In this document: positions 25,408 through 34,783 of the stretch, piece after piece
How the letters are laid out: each line of letters starts with the position of its first letter
Numbering within the stretch: the first letter of the stretch is position 1
NCBI GenBank assembly: GCA_016937255.1
Contig: JAFGWG010000120.1
Coordinates: 1 to 38,021 of the forward strand
Length of the DNA stretch: 38,021 nucleotides
Origin: Bacteroidales bacterium
GTDB lineage: Bacteria > Bacteroidota > Bacteroidia > Bacteroidales > DTU049
Direction of reading: 5' to 3'
Made by a program: the position numbers and the translations under genes
The notes under the pieces: generated by a model
What the model was told of the DNA's origin: nothing
The model's database searches: none
The model's input: the letters and a program-made list of their open reading frames with translations, nothing else

Positions 25408-26674
25408 ACATGCATTGATTTTCCTCATATTTTTGCTTCCATTTTCAGAAGCAAGCAGTCAATCCTTTACCCTCAGAGATAATGAAATTTCTGTCCCTGG
25501 AATCACAAGCAAAGTAGTAATAAACAATAATAGTTCTTTTTCTGAAAAGAGTAAGAAACTATCGGAATTCAAATTATATCCTGTGGCGGGATACACTTAC
25601 AATAGTGGATTTCTGCCCGGAATGTTCTTGACCAATCAGGTTGATTCTCTTAAGCGTTTCGCCTTTCAGGCAATGCCCATGTACGCATGGAAACAGCAAA
25701 ATATTATTGGCGAGGGCAAATTCAGCTATAATAAAATGAATAACAGTGGAAAAATAAAACATTTCAAGGCTTTTGTAAGTGGTCGAAGCTATTTTTTCCG
25801 TTCTTCAAACGATTTCGATTTCAGGGCTTGGCGCGTGGAAACTGGTGTACAGATTACATTTCACAATCCAGAGGGAAAAAACGAACTGATAAACACATTT
25901 ACGGCAAAGTTACATCATTCCAAGCAAGATATTTTGAGTTATATGATGGTAGACTCCACATATATCCCAACCAAAGATACACGCACCCTCAATGCTCTTC
26001 GCCTAAACTGGACTTATGATTTCAAGCGTGCAGAAAACCCATTGGGATATGAGTTCAATACAGATATTTCTGATGAATTTACCAGGGTTCAGGGCATATT
26101 CCATGGAAAACTTAATTATGACTCGCCAAAAAAATTCTTCGAATATCGATTCTATGCCGGAGCATATATTTTCAAAAAAAACAGCTTCCAGAATGATTTC
26201 GATGGTCGCCTAGGCATATCGGGCATTACAAGCGAACAAGATATTTTTATAGATCACTGGTTTTTGGGACGCAATTATGCCACACATCACATGAGTGATC
26301 AACAAACCTATATCGACCAAGGTGGATTTTACACCAATATGATAGCCGGCAAAAGCTGGGATTGGGCCAGTGCCCTTACTTTCAAAACCACAATGCCGTT
26401 CGATGCTCCCATACAACTTTATCTTGGCATTGGCGCCTATCCTAATTTGATCAATAACAAAGTTCAAACTGCATACGAAGGCGGAATTCTTCTGGCACCC
26501 TTTCCTGGAGTACTGGAAATAGCCTTCCCGATTCTTCTCGACCCCAAAAGTCTGGAAACATTAAATTTGAACACAAACAATTATTTAGAAAAAATTCGTT
26601 TTATTCTTAACTTTGAAAAAATAAACCTCTACAAATGGTCAGATCACCCAAAACTCCCGAAACCATGGTTGTAG
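25391..26674 (+). CDS. Predicted outer-membrane β-barrel protein resembling the C-terminal barrel of M1-like peptidases
   Basis: The product is 427 residues, with a signal peptide (…LIFLIFLLPFSEASSQ). From about residue 55 it shows alternating amphipathic strands without enzymatic motifs: FKLYPVAGYTYNSGFLPGMFL, FAFQAMPMYAWKQQNIIGEGKFSYN, FKAFVSGRSYFFR, WRVETGVQITF, YRFYAGAYIF, IQLYLGIGAYPN, AYEGGILLAPFPGVLEIAFPILL and YLEKIRFILNFEKINLYKW. The segments DHWFLGRNYATHHMSDQQ…GGFYT and the ending strand recall the barrel-like C-terminal region of certain Bacteroidota M1 family peptidases, but the HExxH peptidase part is absent. That resemblance is from memory and uncertain. The gene overlaps the thioredoxin-fold lipoprotein by 17 bases and lpxH by 10 to 40, so the three are expressed together. 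Confidence 0.6.
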   Translation: MNYCIKHALIFLIFLLPFSEASSQSFTLRDNEISVPGITSKVVINNNSSFSEKSKKLSEFKLYPVAGYTYNSGFLPGMFLTNQVDSLKRFAFQAMPMYAWKQQNIIGEGKFSYNKMNNSGKIKHFKAFVSGRSYFFRSSNDFDFRAWRVETGVQITFHNPEGKNELINTFTAKLHHSKQDILSYMMVDSTYIPTKDTRTLNALRLNWTYDFKRAENPLGYEFNTDISDEFTRVQGIFHGKLNYDSPKKFFEYRFYAGAYIFKKNSFQNDFDGRLGISGITSEQDIFIDHWFLGRNYATHHMSDQQTYIDQGGFYTNMIAGKSWDWASALTFKTTMPFDAPIQLYLGIGAYPNLINNKVQTAYEGGILLAPFPGVLEIAFPILLDPKSLETLNLNTNNYLEKIRFILNFEKINLYKWSDHPKLPKPWL

Positions 26675-27423
26675 ATATCAGCGGCGGCAAAAAGATATAT
26701 TTTGCCAGCGATCTGCACCTCGGAATCCCTACGCGGGAGAAGAGCCGTGATCGTGAAAAAGCCTTTGTGCGCTGGCTGTCTGAAGCTGAAAAAGACGCAG
26801 CTTTGATTGTACTTGCAGGCGATTTATTCGATTTTTGGTTTGAATACAAGCATGTAGTACCCCGCGGATATGTGCGATTACTTGGCAAACTAGCCGATCT
26901 AAATGAAAAAGGTATCGGGGTTTGGGTTTTCAAAGGCAACCACGACATGTGGATGAAAAATTATCTCGTAGAAGAGTGTGGGGTAAAGATTTTCAATAAA
27001 AACATTATTATAGAAGCCGACGGAAAGAAAATTGAATGCGGCCATGGTGATGCACTGGGTCCCGGCGATAAAGGGTATAAATTTATTAAAAAGCTTTTTG
27101 GCTGTCGTTTTCTTCAATGGCTCTATGCACGTTTTCACCCCAATTTTGCATTCGGACTCGCCCTGTTCTTTTCCAAAAGCAGTCGTTTGGCCAATGTAGG
27201 TAACGATGAAGTTTTCAAAGGCGAAGACAAGGAGTTTATCGTAAAATATATCAAAAGCATTCCGGAGGAAAACCGTACCGATTACTATATTTTCGGCCAC
27301 CGCCACCTCCCGCTTGATTTGGAAATAGGAAAAGCAAAGTATATCAATTTGGGCGAGTGGGTCCACCACAAAACCTATGCTGTTTTTGATGGAAAGATGA
27401 GGCTGGAGAAGTTTGAGGGGTGA
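26665..27423 (+). CDS. lpxH: UDP-2,3-diacylglucosamine diphosphatase (LpxH-like metallophosphoesterase)
   Basis: The enzyme hydrolyses UDP-2,3-diacylglucosamine to lipid X plus UMP in lipid A synthesis, at the cytoplasmic face of the inner membrane. All calcineurin-like metal motifs are present: FASDLHLG, LAGDLFDFWFEY, FKGNHDMWM, ECGHGDALG and FGHRHLP. LpxH-specific features include the helical lid between (YKFIKKLFGCRFLQWLYARFHPNFAF). The start is chosen at ATG 26665 (252 residues) because the fold begins about eight residues later; ATG 26635 is in frame and would add ten residues and overlap the barrel gene by 40 bases. It is the last gene of the plus-strand run and converges on the TPR-PD40 gene with 19 bases between stops. 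Confidence 0.9.
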   Translation: MVVDISGGKKIYFASDLHLGIPTREKSRDREKAFVRWLSEAEKDAALIVLAGDLFDFWFEYKHVVPRGYVRLLGKLADLNEKGIGVWVFKGNHDMWMKNYLVEECGVKIFNKNIIIEADGKKIECGHGDALGPGDKGYKFIKKLFGCRFLQWLYARFHPNFAFGLALFFSKSSRLANVGNDEVFKGEDKEFIVKYIKSIPEENRTDYYIFGHRHLPLDLEIGKAKYINLGEWVHHKTYAVFDGKMRLEKFEG

Positions 27424-27442
27424 GAGATTTGATTTGAGAAAT

Positions 27443-29737
27443 TTAGTCTTTCACCCGCACATAAACCACACTCTTCCTATCTCTTGAGTTGGTTTCCAAA
27501 ATCAGAATACCTAGTGCAGAACCGGTAAGGAGTTCCTTTTTAATGCAAATATTAAGTACAACATTTTTGCCTGGGGCGATACTTCTTCGAGGCATGTATG
27601 CTTCTACCCAAGGCTGAGCAGATTGTATACTTACTATTTCCAAAACCTCATCACCTTTGTTTTCAATGATAATTTTGCTGCAAAATATCGTATCGGTTTT
27701 AAGATTGAATTCCACTTCGTTTTTGCTCAAATTAATCACAGCCCCTTCGAGTGCTTTTACTCTGCTTCCGGCAAAATCTGATTCGTAGCTTACAATTTGA
27801 ATTCTACGCTCGCGAGCAGCAGCAATACTGAAGATGGAATTGCGCGAATCGTTTGGATTATCACTCACAAACGGATCTGACAGCGCTTCACCAACCGGAT
27901 CGGTGAGTATAGTAAGCTTACCACCATTTGGGGCACGATTTTCAAGATATGGTATCAAAAATCCATCGTCAATTCTGCGAAAATAATTCATAATGCTATT
28001 TATTCTCCGTTTAGCCAGTACAATATTATACTCTGTATCGGTTAGCGGACTGGTAAAACCTTTAATTTTCATGGTAACGTGACTTCCCTGCTCGAGATCT
28101 TCCTTAAGTAAAGGAATAATCTCTAGCAGAGACTTAAATCCTTCATTTACATAGGCTAGAAAAAATATTTCAATAGCCTCTTCGGCATTCAATTTCTCAT
28201 TACCCGACAAACCACGCGAATACTCACGCTTATAACGATCAATCATGGCTACATACTCATAATAAGTTTCATCGTAAGTAGTATTGGTTAATGAATCGCG
28301 GCTACGTGGATCGGGAACATCGTTATGAAAATACAGATTTAGTGGAACAAGATCCAGGATTTCCCTTTCCAGATGATATTCTGCAATCACAGTATCCGGC
28401 GGCAATGAATCTACATCAATTTTTTCTTCATTATAAAAGGCATAAATATCATTGCAGCATGTTTCGCCCTTAAAATAATAAGAACCTTCACGGTTTGACG
28501 TAAAATAGCCATCACGATCTTCACGATTAATATTAAACGCAAAATCATTGGCTGCTGAATTATATGGAAGACCCAGATTTTTTGGCATTGACCAACTGCT
28601 AAACCCACCACTTGAATAAAAAATATCGTACCCGCCAAGACCATAATACCAATCGGATGCAAAATAGAGTTTCCTCTCCTGTTTATCGTAAAACGGACTT
28701 ATTTCATCTCCGAGACTATTGATAATACTACCACAATGGATGGGAATATCAAACTCCTGATCATTGTAAACCGAATACCATAGATCAAGTCCCCCTATTC
28801 CACCGGGGCGATCGCTGCTAAATAGCAAAACACCTATTCCTGAAGTATCGGTATAGAAAAAAGGCTGCGTACTTGTATACCCTTCTTTATTTATATCCAG
28901 CTTTATTGGACGTTGCCATGCTTTGTTTTCATAGTGACTCTCATATATATCGCAGCGCCATTTATATCCACCAATCATTTCACAGCGATTAAACCAGGCC
29001 ACCGAATAATCATCGTTGAAGCATATATTTGCCGTATGCTCATTTTTACTATTGATAGGTTCATCAAACAAAACAGGTCTTGAGAGCCCTTTTTGCGTAA
29101 AACGACTGATATAAACCGCAGAATTAAATGAATTGCTTAAAATTCCTTCACCTTCGTTAGAAAGTAACGGTTGAACAGAAGAAAATATAAGAACTTCTGA
29201 AGCCTGCTGAAATCCTGAGAATTCACTAAATGGACTATTTACGGGTAGCGTAAGATGCTCAACCCCAGTAGAAAAAGTATCTGAGGCAAGCTTTTCAATT
29301 TTATCGATATTCTGCAATTGCTCTTCTGCCTTAAACTTATATTTATCATCCTTTTCATAGTCTTCCAGAAACAGCGTATAATACACTCTAGCCATGATAT
29401 AATCGGAAAGATTTCGCGATAAATCGGCCATATAAAATAGGGATAAAGGATATTTCTTTGTTTTATCACTTTCGTGCACAATTTTAAAACAAGAATACGC
29501 CTTTGCATAGCTATAATATTCCCTTGAACTCAACGCCAGTTGATACCAAAGATAAAGATTCGCCGTATCGAGCTGTAAAGCTTCAGAATAATATGTAGAT
29601 GCCGTTAGAAAATTCCCCTGTTCGAAAGCCTCATCGCCCCATTGTCGAAATTCTTCAGCCGTTTGCCCAGAAAGGTTTAACCCGGCAAAAAACAAAATCA
29701 ACAGCACCAATATGTTCTTTTTTAAAAAATGGGACAT
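27443..29737 (-). CDS. TPR-PD40-OmpA-like protein with C-terminal DUF1573-like Ig domain (PorE-like architecture)
   Basis: The product is 764 residues. A signal peptide (…FFAGLNLSGQ, about 1-25) precedes TPR repeats (about 28-150; WGDEAFEQGNFLTASTYYSEAL). Next comes a PD40/WD40-like β-propeller (about 165-440; repeated FSSDRPGGIGGLDLWYS, FASDWYYGLGGYDIFYSSG and YFTSNREGSYYFKG…DIYAF blades). An OmpA-like peptidoglycan-binding fold (about 545-650; GFTSPLTDTEYNIVLAKRRINSIMNYF…AAARERRIQI) is followed by a 100-residue Ig-like domain resembling DUF1573 (IFCSKIIIENKGDEVLEIVSI…APGKNVVLNI). The TPR-PD40-OmpA order is that of PorE-type T9SS envelope anchors. The usual TD of the OmpA ligand site reads TS here. 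It overlaps the PorP-like gene by 16 bases and is the third gene of the adhesin operon, suggesting that it tethers the complex to peptidoglycan. Confidence 0.85.
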   Translation of the reverse strand: MSHFLKKNILVLLILFFAGLNLSGQTAEEFRQWGDEAFEQGNFLTASTYYSEALQLDTANLYLWYQLALSSREYYSYAKAYSCFKIVHESDKTKKYPLSLFYMADLSRNLSDYIMARVYYTLFLEDYEKDDKYKFKAEEQLQNIDKIEKLASDTFSTGVEHLTLPVNSPFSEFSGFQQASEVLIFSSVQPLLSNEGEGILSNSFNSAVYISRFTQKGLSRPVLFDEPINSKNEHTANICFNDDYSVAWFNRCEMIGGYKWRCDIYESHYENKAWQRPIKLDINKEGYTSTQPFFYTDTSGIGVLLFSSDRPGGIGGLDLWYSVYNDQEFDIPIHCGSIINSLGDEISPFYDKQERKLYFASDWYYGLGGYDIFYSSGGFSSWSMPKNLGLPYNSAANDFAFNINREDRDGYFTSNREGSYYFKGETCCNDIYAFYNEEKIDVDSLPPDTVIAEYHLEREILDLVPLNLYFHNDVPDPRSRDSLTNTTYDETYYEYVAMIDRYKREYSRGLSGNEKLNAEEAIEIFFLAYVNEGFKSLLEIIPLLKEDLEQGSHVTMKIKGFTSPLTDTEYNIVLAKRRINSIMNYFRRIDDGFLIPYLENRAPNGGKLTILTDPVGEALSDPFVSDNPNDSRNSIFSIAAARERRIQIVSYESDFAGSRVKALEGAVINLSKNEVEFNLKTDTIFCSKIIIENKGDEVLEIVSIQSAQPWVEAYMPRRSIAPGKNVVLNICIKKELLTGSALGILILETNSRDRKSVVYVRVKD

Positions 29738-30735
29738 GGAATTTCCTTGGGTTTTCTTCTTTCAGGATGATCAAATTTCATAATAAAGCTCAACTCAAAG
29801 CCACCACGCAGATTACTCGCTGGAACAAGTCCCGAAATATTTACATCGTAACTTAATCCAAATTTATATCGCAAATAATCCATTTGTGCTACAAAAACGA
29901 AGGCATCGCCAGTGCGCCAGAAAATACCTCCAGACACAGCATTATAACTTACACTGCTATAATCTTTTATTAGTCTGTAATGTGCCCCTATCAGTATTTC
30001 GCGATAAACACCCTGCATCGACACATAAGCTTCGGGTATTAATTCTCTGGAATTCGCCACATCAATACGATACGATAGAGTTCCCATCCAGCGAGTTTTT
30101 AATCGAACATCGGCATTATCAAAATGTGACTGTGGTGGACGATTAATATTGAGCATGGACAACCCTGCCGTAAATTCATGACGTGAGTCAAACTTATTGA
30201 AATATTTAAGTCCGGCACCAATGGTTGGATACCAGAAATTGAGATCGATAAAACTTTCTCCTCCGGGTAAACTGGGATCAAAGTACAACCCATTGAACTG
30301 ATTATCGAAAGTTAAAGGATTCAGATCAAAACTCCGTTGATTTAATGAAAACGAAGCTCCTATAGATAAAAAATGATTATTAAAATTATTCAGAGCCTTT
30401 ATATAAGCGAGAGAAAGTCCCAAACCTGTTGTTCCAAACTGCGCATCGCCAGCCTGATCGCGCATTACTTCAACGCCCATTCCAAACATATCGAGTCTTG
30501 AAGGGCGGCGCATTAGCGCAAAATCGAAACTGGCAAGATATGTTTGATAAGGCAAGCTTACAGAGCTCCACTGAATTTTGGTATTGGCTGAAAAACGATA
30601 ACGACTTTCCGAAAACCCGGCTCCAGCAGGATTATCGTGGAAACAAAGATTACTAAACTGACTAAAATGAGGATCCTGTGCTTTAACAGCAAGAGCAAGA
30701 AAGGTGAGCAAGAATGTCAGAATTATTATCCTCAT
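29722..30735 (-). CDS. PorP/SprF family type IX secretion outer-membrane protein
   Basis: The 337-residue protein has a signal peptide (MRIIILTFLLTFLALAVKA) and the canonical opening of PorP/SprF proteins, QDPHFSQFSNLCFHDNPAGAGF, followed by barrel strands (YRFSANTKIQWSS, TYLASFDFALM, LGLSLAYIKAL, FLSIGASFSLNQRS, IGAGLKYFNKF, RWMGTLSYRID and FVFVAQMDYLRYKFGLSYDVNISGL). Members are needed for secretion or surface attachment of proteins carrying type B C-terminal domains. The gene starts 9 bases after the stop of such a protein (30745-34707) and overlaps the TPR-PD40 gene by 16 bases. The short proline/lysine-rich C-terminus (HPERRKPKEIPCPIF) lies beyond the last strand. It is most likely the dedicated partner of the upstream adhesin rather than the general PorP. 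Confidence 0.93.
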   Translation of the reverse strand: MRIIILTFLLTFLALAVKAQDPHFSQFSNLCFHDNPAGAGFSESRYRFSANTKIQWSSVSLPYQTYLASFDFALMRRPSRLDMFGMGVEVMRDQAGDAQFGTTGLGLSLAYIKALNNFNNHFLSIGASFSLNQRSFDLNPLTFDNQFNGLYFDPSLPGGESFIDLNFWYPTIGAGLKYFNKFDSRHEFTAGLSMLNINRPPQSHFDNADVRLKTRWMGTLSYRIDVANSRELIPEAYVSMQGVYREILIGAHYRLIKDYSSVSYNAVSGGIFWRTGDAFVFVAQMDYLRYKFGLSYDVNISGLVPASNLRGGFELSFIMKFDHPERRKPKEIPCPIF

Positions 30736-30744
30736 TGTTAAAGT

Positions 30745-33700
30745 CTATCGCAGTAAAGTAATATTGCCCTTTTTGAAAAATTGCAATTGATTATAGCAAT
30801 GAATTTCGAGGTAATAATCATAAACAGCAGGTTCAAGCAATTCTCCCCTAAAAGTTCCATCCCAACCCAAAGAAGGATCAGTGCTTTCAAACACTTTTTC
30901 TCCCCAACGATCGAAAATAGCAAAATATAGTTGCTCAATATACTGACTCCTAATATAAAGCACATCGTTTTGACCGTCGCCATTAGGTGTGAAAGAATTT
31001 GGAATAAAGATATAGGGTTCAAAACAGAATACTTCCAGCACAACAATGGTAACACTATCGATATATTTACAGCCATAGCCATCGTCGAGTTCTACATAAT
31101 ACGTAGTAGTAGTATTCGGCGATGCAGTTGGATCGGTATCGTAAATATTTGATAAGCCCTCAGGCGGATTCCATGTATAATCAACAGCAGGGATTGGAGT
31201 AGAGTGTAAATCAGTGGATTGTCCTTGATAAATCGTATCATCATCAGCCCAAACATCAATATTTGCATAGATATAATCTACTACTATGAAAAAAGTATCT
31301 AGTGCTTCGCAGCCATTTTCGTCGGTAAGCGTAAGGTAATAAGCTCCCTGACAAAGATTATTTAAGTCTTCTGTTGTTCCACCACTATTCCACGTAAAGC
31401 TCAGCGGAGGAGTTCCTCCCTGTGCAAAACCGGTAATGGCACCATTGCATGCCACATCGCAGTTTACAGGCGTTGCCGCTCCCGAATATTGCAAAAGTGG
31501 CGGTTCATTCAAAGTGAAATTATCAATAACCAAACACCCTTGCTGATCTTCAACGGTTACGGTATATGTTCCTGCACAAATATTATTTATTGTTGCTGTA
31601 TTTCCGCCATTACTCCAAGTATAAACATAAGGAGAAAGACCTCCAGAAGGATTTACCGTTAGAGACCCATTGCAATCACCATTGCAAAGAGGCATATTAT
31701 CCGTTATGGGAGTAGAAATTGCCTGATAATCTACAAAAATACTATCGATTGCAGTGCAATAACCATTATCAACAATAACATAATACCAATGAGGTGCAGT
31801 ATAAATTACCGGAGCTGTATTATCTGTATAACTTGCATTGAGCATGTCTGAAAACTGAGAATCTGACGACCACTGATACGTAATGTTATTTCCACCTGTA
31901 GCAGTTGCTTCAAGAATAAGACTTGGTGCACAAATAAGAGTATCCGCTCCCGCATATACTTGTAAATCAAAAACTTCTACCATCTGCAAAAGTGTATCCG
32001 TACAATACCCATTCGATATTTCAAGTGTATAAAGTGTAGATACAGGAGGTCCTGCTGTTGGATTAGAAATTGAATTACTACTCAAAAAAGTAGATGGTGT
32101 CCACAAATAAGTAATAGAAGGATCAGCAATAGGGGGGATTCCAATTTGGTTTACGTCTCCCAGACACATTCCAATAGAAGCCAAAGTATCAGTTGTATTC
32201 GACAATACAATAATTTGCTTCACGATAGTATCTGCCTGGTTGCAACTGGTGGCATCAGTTACAATTAATGTTACATCATAAATTCCACTTAGAAGATACT
32301 CATAAGAAGGATTGCAGGAATTAGAAAAATCACCGTTTCCAAAATCCCAATAGCAGGTTGATATTCCCGGGTTTGGAAAATAGCTCTCATTCATAAAATC
32401 GACTGTATCTGGCAAGCAAATAACCGGAGGCATATCAAAATCAGCCACAATTGCCGGCAAATTAAAATCCATTTTAATTACCCCATTATTACAGTTGGTG
32501 CTATTATTTGTGTTTGACCAAGCGCCACTGCTGGTTGGAAAATCATCGTAACCGCCACAACCCGCACAAACTGACTGGTAAATTCTTCCCAAACGGTCGA
32601 AACGACTGGTTCCCCCATCAACATGCTCGGAACTACTACCACCATAGAAAGAGCCATACACTATATCTGAAGCATCGTCTTTAATGCTCAAAAAATAATA
32701 ATCATTATTATCGGTGGTCAACTGAAAAGCACCTGAAGTAATAGGTAGTCCAGCAGTTCCACCAAAACCATTCAAAGAAGGACCACCCCATGCAGACAGA
32801 TAAATATTATTGCAATAATCGACCAGAAAAGCGGTAGGGCTTACATCTACAACTCCACCACCTGTTCCAAAACGAGTGGACCAAACCGTATTGCTCATTA
32901 CATGATTTATTTTACTGATAAACTGTCCACCACCGGGCGTGTTCCACAATGCATTATAGATGAGAACATTCCCAGTAGAACCAGTTTGACCCAGCACATA
33001 CACATTTGATTGCTTATCGGTTTCCACAAAATAAACCTGATCATAAGCAGATGTTCCCCAATATGTTGAGCGAACAACACTTGAACCGTAGGGGCTAATA
33101 CGTGCTACAAAACCATCTGCTGTTCCACCCTGATATGTTTGATATACTGCACTGCTTGAAGTTGGAAAATCAGTACTTGTAGTTCCTCCTGCTACATAAG
33201 GCGCATCGTCATCATTTAATGAAATGCTATAAATGGCATCGTCTCCAGTTCCACCTAAAAATGATGACCAAATTATGGTTGAAAGTAAACGATCCATTTT
33301 AGTGATACAACCATCCTGACCTCCTCCAGCAAAAAAAGGCTGAAAAGAGCCATTTGTTGTAGGAAAGTCACTAGACGCTGTACTGCTAACAACATAAACA
33401 TTGCTATTGTCGTCGAGCAGAATTTCGCCTCTTACATCATCGGCATAATTATGTTTTAATACTGACGACATATTCAATCCGTCATTTGCGGTTCCCCCAA
33501 GATATGAAGAAGTAATAATAGCCGTTCCGGCACTATTTAAACAAGTAATGGCCATATCGGAGCCCGAACTGTAATTCACAACATAAGTAAGAATGTACGC
33601 CGTTCCCCCGTTGAAAGAATTATCAATAACTCCAGGCGTTACCGGATAATTAGGAGACCCTGTAGTAGCTAGGATATATAGTTCATTTGCTGAATTTACG

Positions 33701-34707
33701 ATCAAAGAATTGGGAACTTCCGGGCCACTTCCACCCAAATATGTACTGTAAATCATATATGTTCCAGAAGTGTCGTATTTCGAAATCACAACATCTACAT
33801 TACCGCCATAGCTAGTTTGATAGGCACCTCCGGTTGTTGGATATCCATTTCCAAAAATATTTCCACCGGCATATACAAACCCATCCTCATCAAAAGTAGC
33901 GGTATACCCCCAGTTATCGGCAGTAGAACCTGAATATGTTGAAAAGACAAGTGTAGGATCAATAATGAGCTCAACTGATTTATTGTAGGATTCGGGGAAC
34001 GAAAAAGAAACCCTATTCCCTTTAAGATTATACTGACAAGGAACAAACACGGTATCTCCATCAACAATTTGCCAAGCGACAGGTTTCAGCTCAAGAACTT
34101 TCCCAATAGAAGTATGAATTGAGAGATTTCCGTCTATTATACTTAAATTATCGACATCTGTATATTCAAGTAAAATATCCTTACTGTTTGACCCCGGTGC
34201 AAGTCGAAATTCATGTTTCAAATATTCGTTTTGTTCATACACACACCAGTCAATGCCATCATAAATGCCATTATAAGTAATTTTCGACCATGCATGCACA
34301 TCTGATTTCCATCGCTCTGGATCCGATCCAATAAAATAGTTGAAATACGCAGGATATTCAAATTCTTTTTCAATTGCAGGCTTATTGGAGTTTAAAAAAC
34401 TCATTTCGTAGGAATGATATTTTATATCAGTATTGGGCATTTTCTTCAATTCCTTTTCATCCTCAGAAAGAAACTTAAACCTCATAATATCCCGAACTTT
34501 CTCCCCATCGTAAAGATCAAAAACAATCTTATTTTCAAATAAATAAACTGCCCCGTTGGTTACTCTAGCCTTGAAAAGAAAATTCTGTTCCCACTGCCCA
34601 ATATTTTCAACAAAATAAATATGCCCCATTAGGGTATCCTTATGAGCTCGAAGTGAATTCGAAATCGCAAGGCAGAAAAATATGACTAAAAAAATATACT
34701 TTTTCAT
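30745..34707 (-). CDS. Large T9SS type B surface protein with SBBP propeller, PKD and SprB repeats
   Basis: The product is 1320 residues. A signal peptide (1-21) is followed by a DUF7948-like region (about 27-250; FVENIGQWEQNFLF…ELIIDPTLVFSTYSG). Beta-propeller SBBP repeats follow (about 250-750; …YSTYLGGSG…, DFPTTNGSFQPFFAGGGQDG…, SSFLGGTGDD). A PKD domain (about 760-845; YWDFGNGDFSNSC…YDVTLIVTD) and Ig-like units lead to two SprB repeats (from about 1003, CNGDCNGSLTVNPSGGLSPY, and 1084, CDVACNGAITGFAQGGTPPL). The C-terminal 90 residues are a gliding-motility-associated type B sorting domain (FIPNSFTPNGDGQNDVLYI…IFDRWGEKVFES…GWDGTF…YDYYLEI). It is probably an exported surface adhesin. It heads a three-gene unit with its PorP/SprF-like partner 9 bases downstream and has a good promoter. 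Confidence 0.92.
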   Translation of the reverse strand: MKKYIFLVIFFCLAISNSLRAHKDTLMGHIYFVENIGQWEQNFLFKARVTNGAVYLFENKIVFDLYDGEKVRDIMRFKFLSEDEKELKKMPNTDIKYHSYEMSFLNSNKPAIEKEFEYPAYFNYFIGSDPERWKSDVHAWSKITYNGIYDGIDWCVYEQNEYLKHEFRLAPGSNSKDILLEYTDVDNLSIIDGNLSIHTSIGKVLELKPVAWQIVDGDTVFVPCQYNLKGNRVSFSFPESYNKSVELIIDPTLVFSTYSGSTADNWGYTATFDEDGFVYAGGNIFGNGYPTTGGAYQTSYGGNVDVVISKYDTSGTYMIYSTYLGGSGPEVPNSLIVNSANELYILATTGSPNYPVTPGVIDNSFNGGTAYILTYVVNYSSGSDMAITCLNSAGTAIITSSYLGGTANDGLNMSSVLKHNYADDVRGEILLDDNSNVYVVSSTASSDFPTTNGSFQPFFAGGGQDGCITKMDRLLSTIIWSSFLGGTGDDAIYSISLNDDDAPYVAGGTTSTDFPTSSSAVYQTYQGGTADGFVARISPYGSSVVRSTYWGTSAYDQVYFVETDKQSNVYVLGQTGSTGNVLIYNALWNTPGGGQFISKINHVMSNTVWSTRFGTGGGVVDVSPTAFLVDYCNNIYLSAWGGPSLNGFGGTAGLPITSGAFQLTTDNNDYYFLSIKDDASDIVYGSFYGGSSSEHVDGGTSRFDRLGRIYQSVCAGCGGYDDFPTSSGAWSNTNNSTNCNNGVIKMDFNLPAIVADFDMPPVICLPDTVDFMNESYFPNPGISTCYWDFGNGDFSNSCNPSYEYLLSGIYDVTLIVTDATSCNQADTIVKQIIVLSNTTDTLASIGMCLGDVNQIGIPPIADPSITYLWTPSTFLSSNSISNPTAGPPVSTLYTLEISNGYCTDTLLQMVEVFDLQVYAGADTLICAPSLILEATATGGNNITYQWSSDSQFSDMLNASYTDNTAPVIYTAPHWYYVIVDNGYCTAIDSIFVDYQAISTPITDNMPLCNGDCNGSLTVNPSGGLSPYVYTWSNGGNTATINNICAGTYTVTVEDQQGCLVIDNFTLNEPPLLQYSGAATPVNCDVACNGAITGFAQGGTPPLSFTWNSGGTTEDLNNLCQGAYYLTLTDENGCEALDTFFIVVDYIYANIDVWADDDTIYQGQSTDLHSTPIPAVDYTWNPPEGLSNIYDTDPTASPNTTTTYYVELDDGYGCKYIDSVTIVVLEVFCFEPYIFIPNSFTPNGDGQNDVLYIRSQYIEQLYFAIFDRWGEKVFESTDPSLGWDGTFRGELLEPAVYDYYLEIHCYNQLQFFKKGNITLLR

Positions 34708-34726
34708 GAATACCTTAGATATATAA

Positions 34727-34757
34727 CAAAAATAGGTATATTTTCGTTGAATACCAA
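34727..34757 (-). promoter_or_regulatory. Putative Bacteroidota promoter (TTG-N20-TATTTTTG) of the adhesin operon
   Basis: On the minus strand TATTTTTG (34727-34734) matches the -7 TAnnTTTG and TTG (34755-34757) lies 20 bases upstream, the expected spacing for the -33 element. It is 19 bases from the ATG at 34707. This is the best promoter match in the window. Confidence 0.5.
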
Positions 34758-34783
34758 TATTTCATCAATTAATCTGCTTATAA

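Noticed and set aside
26899-27369. A long antisense open frame of about 156 codons inside lpxH
   Set aside because: It lies opposite a clearly conserved enzyme, has no family resemblance, and no promoter or ribosome binding site was seen.
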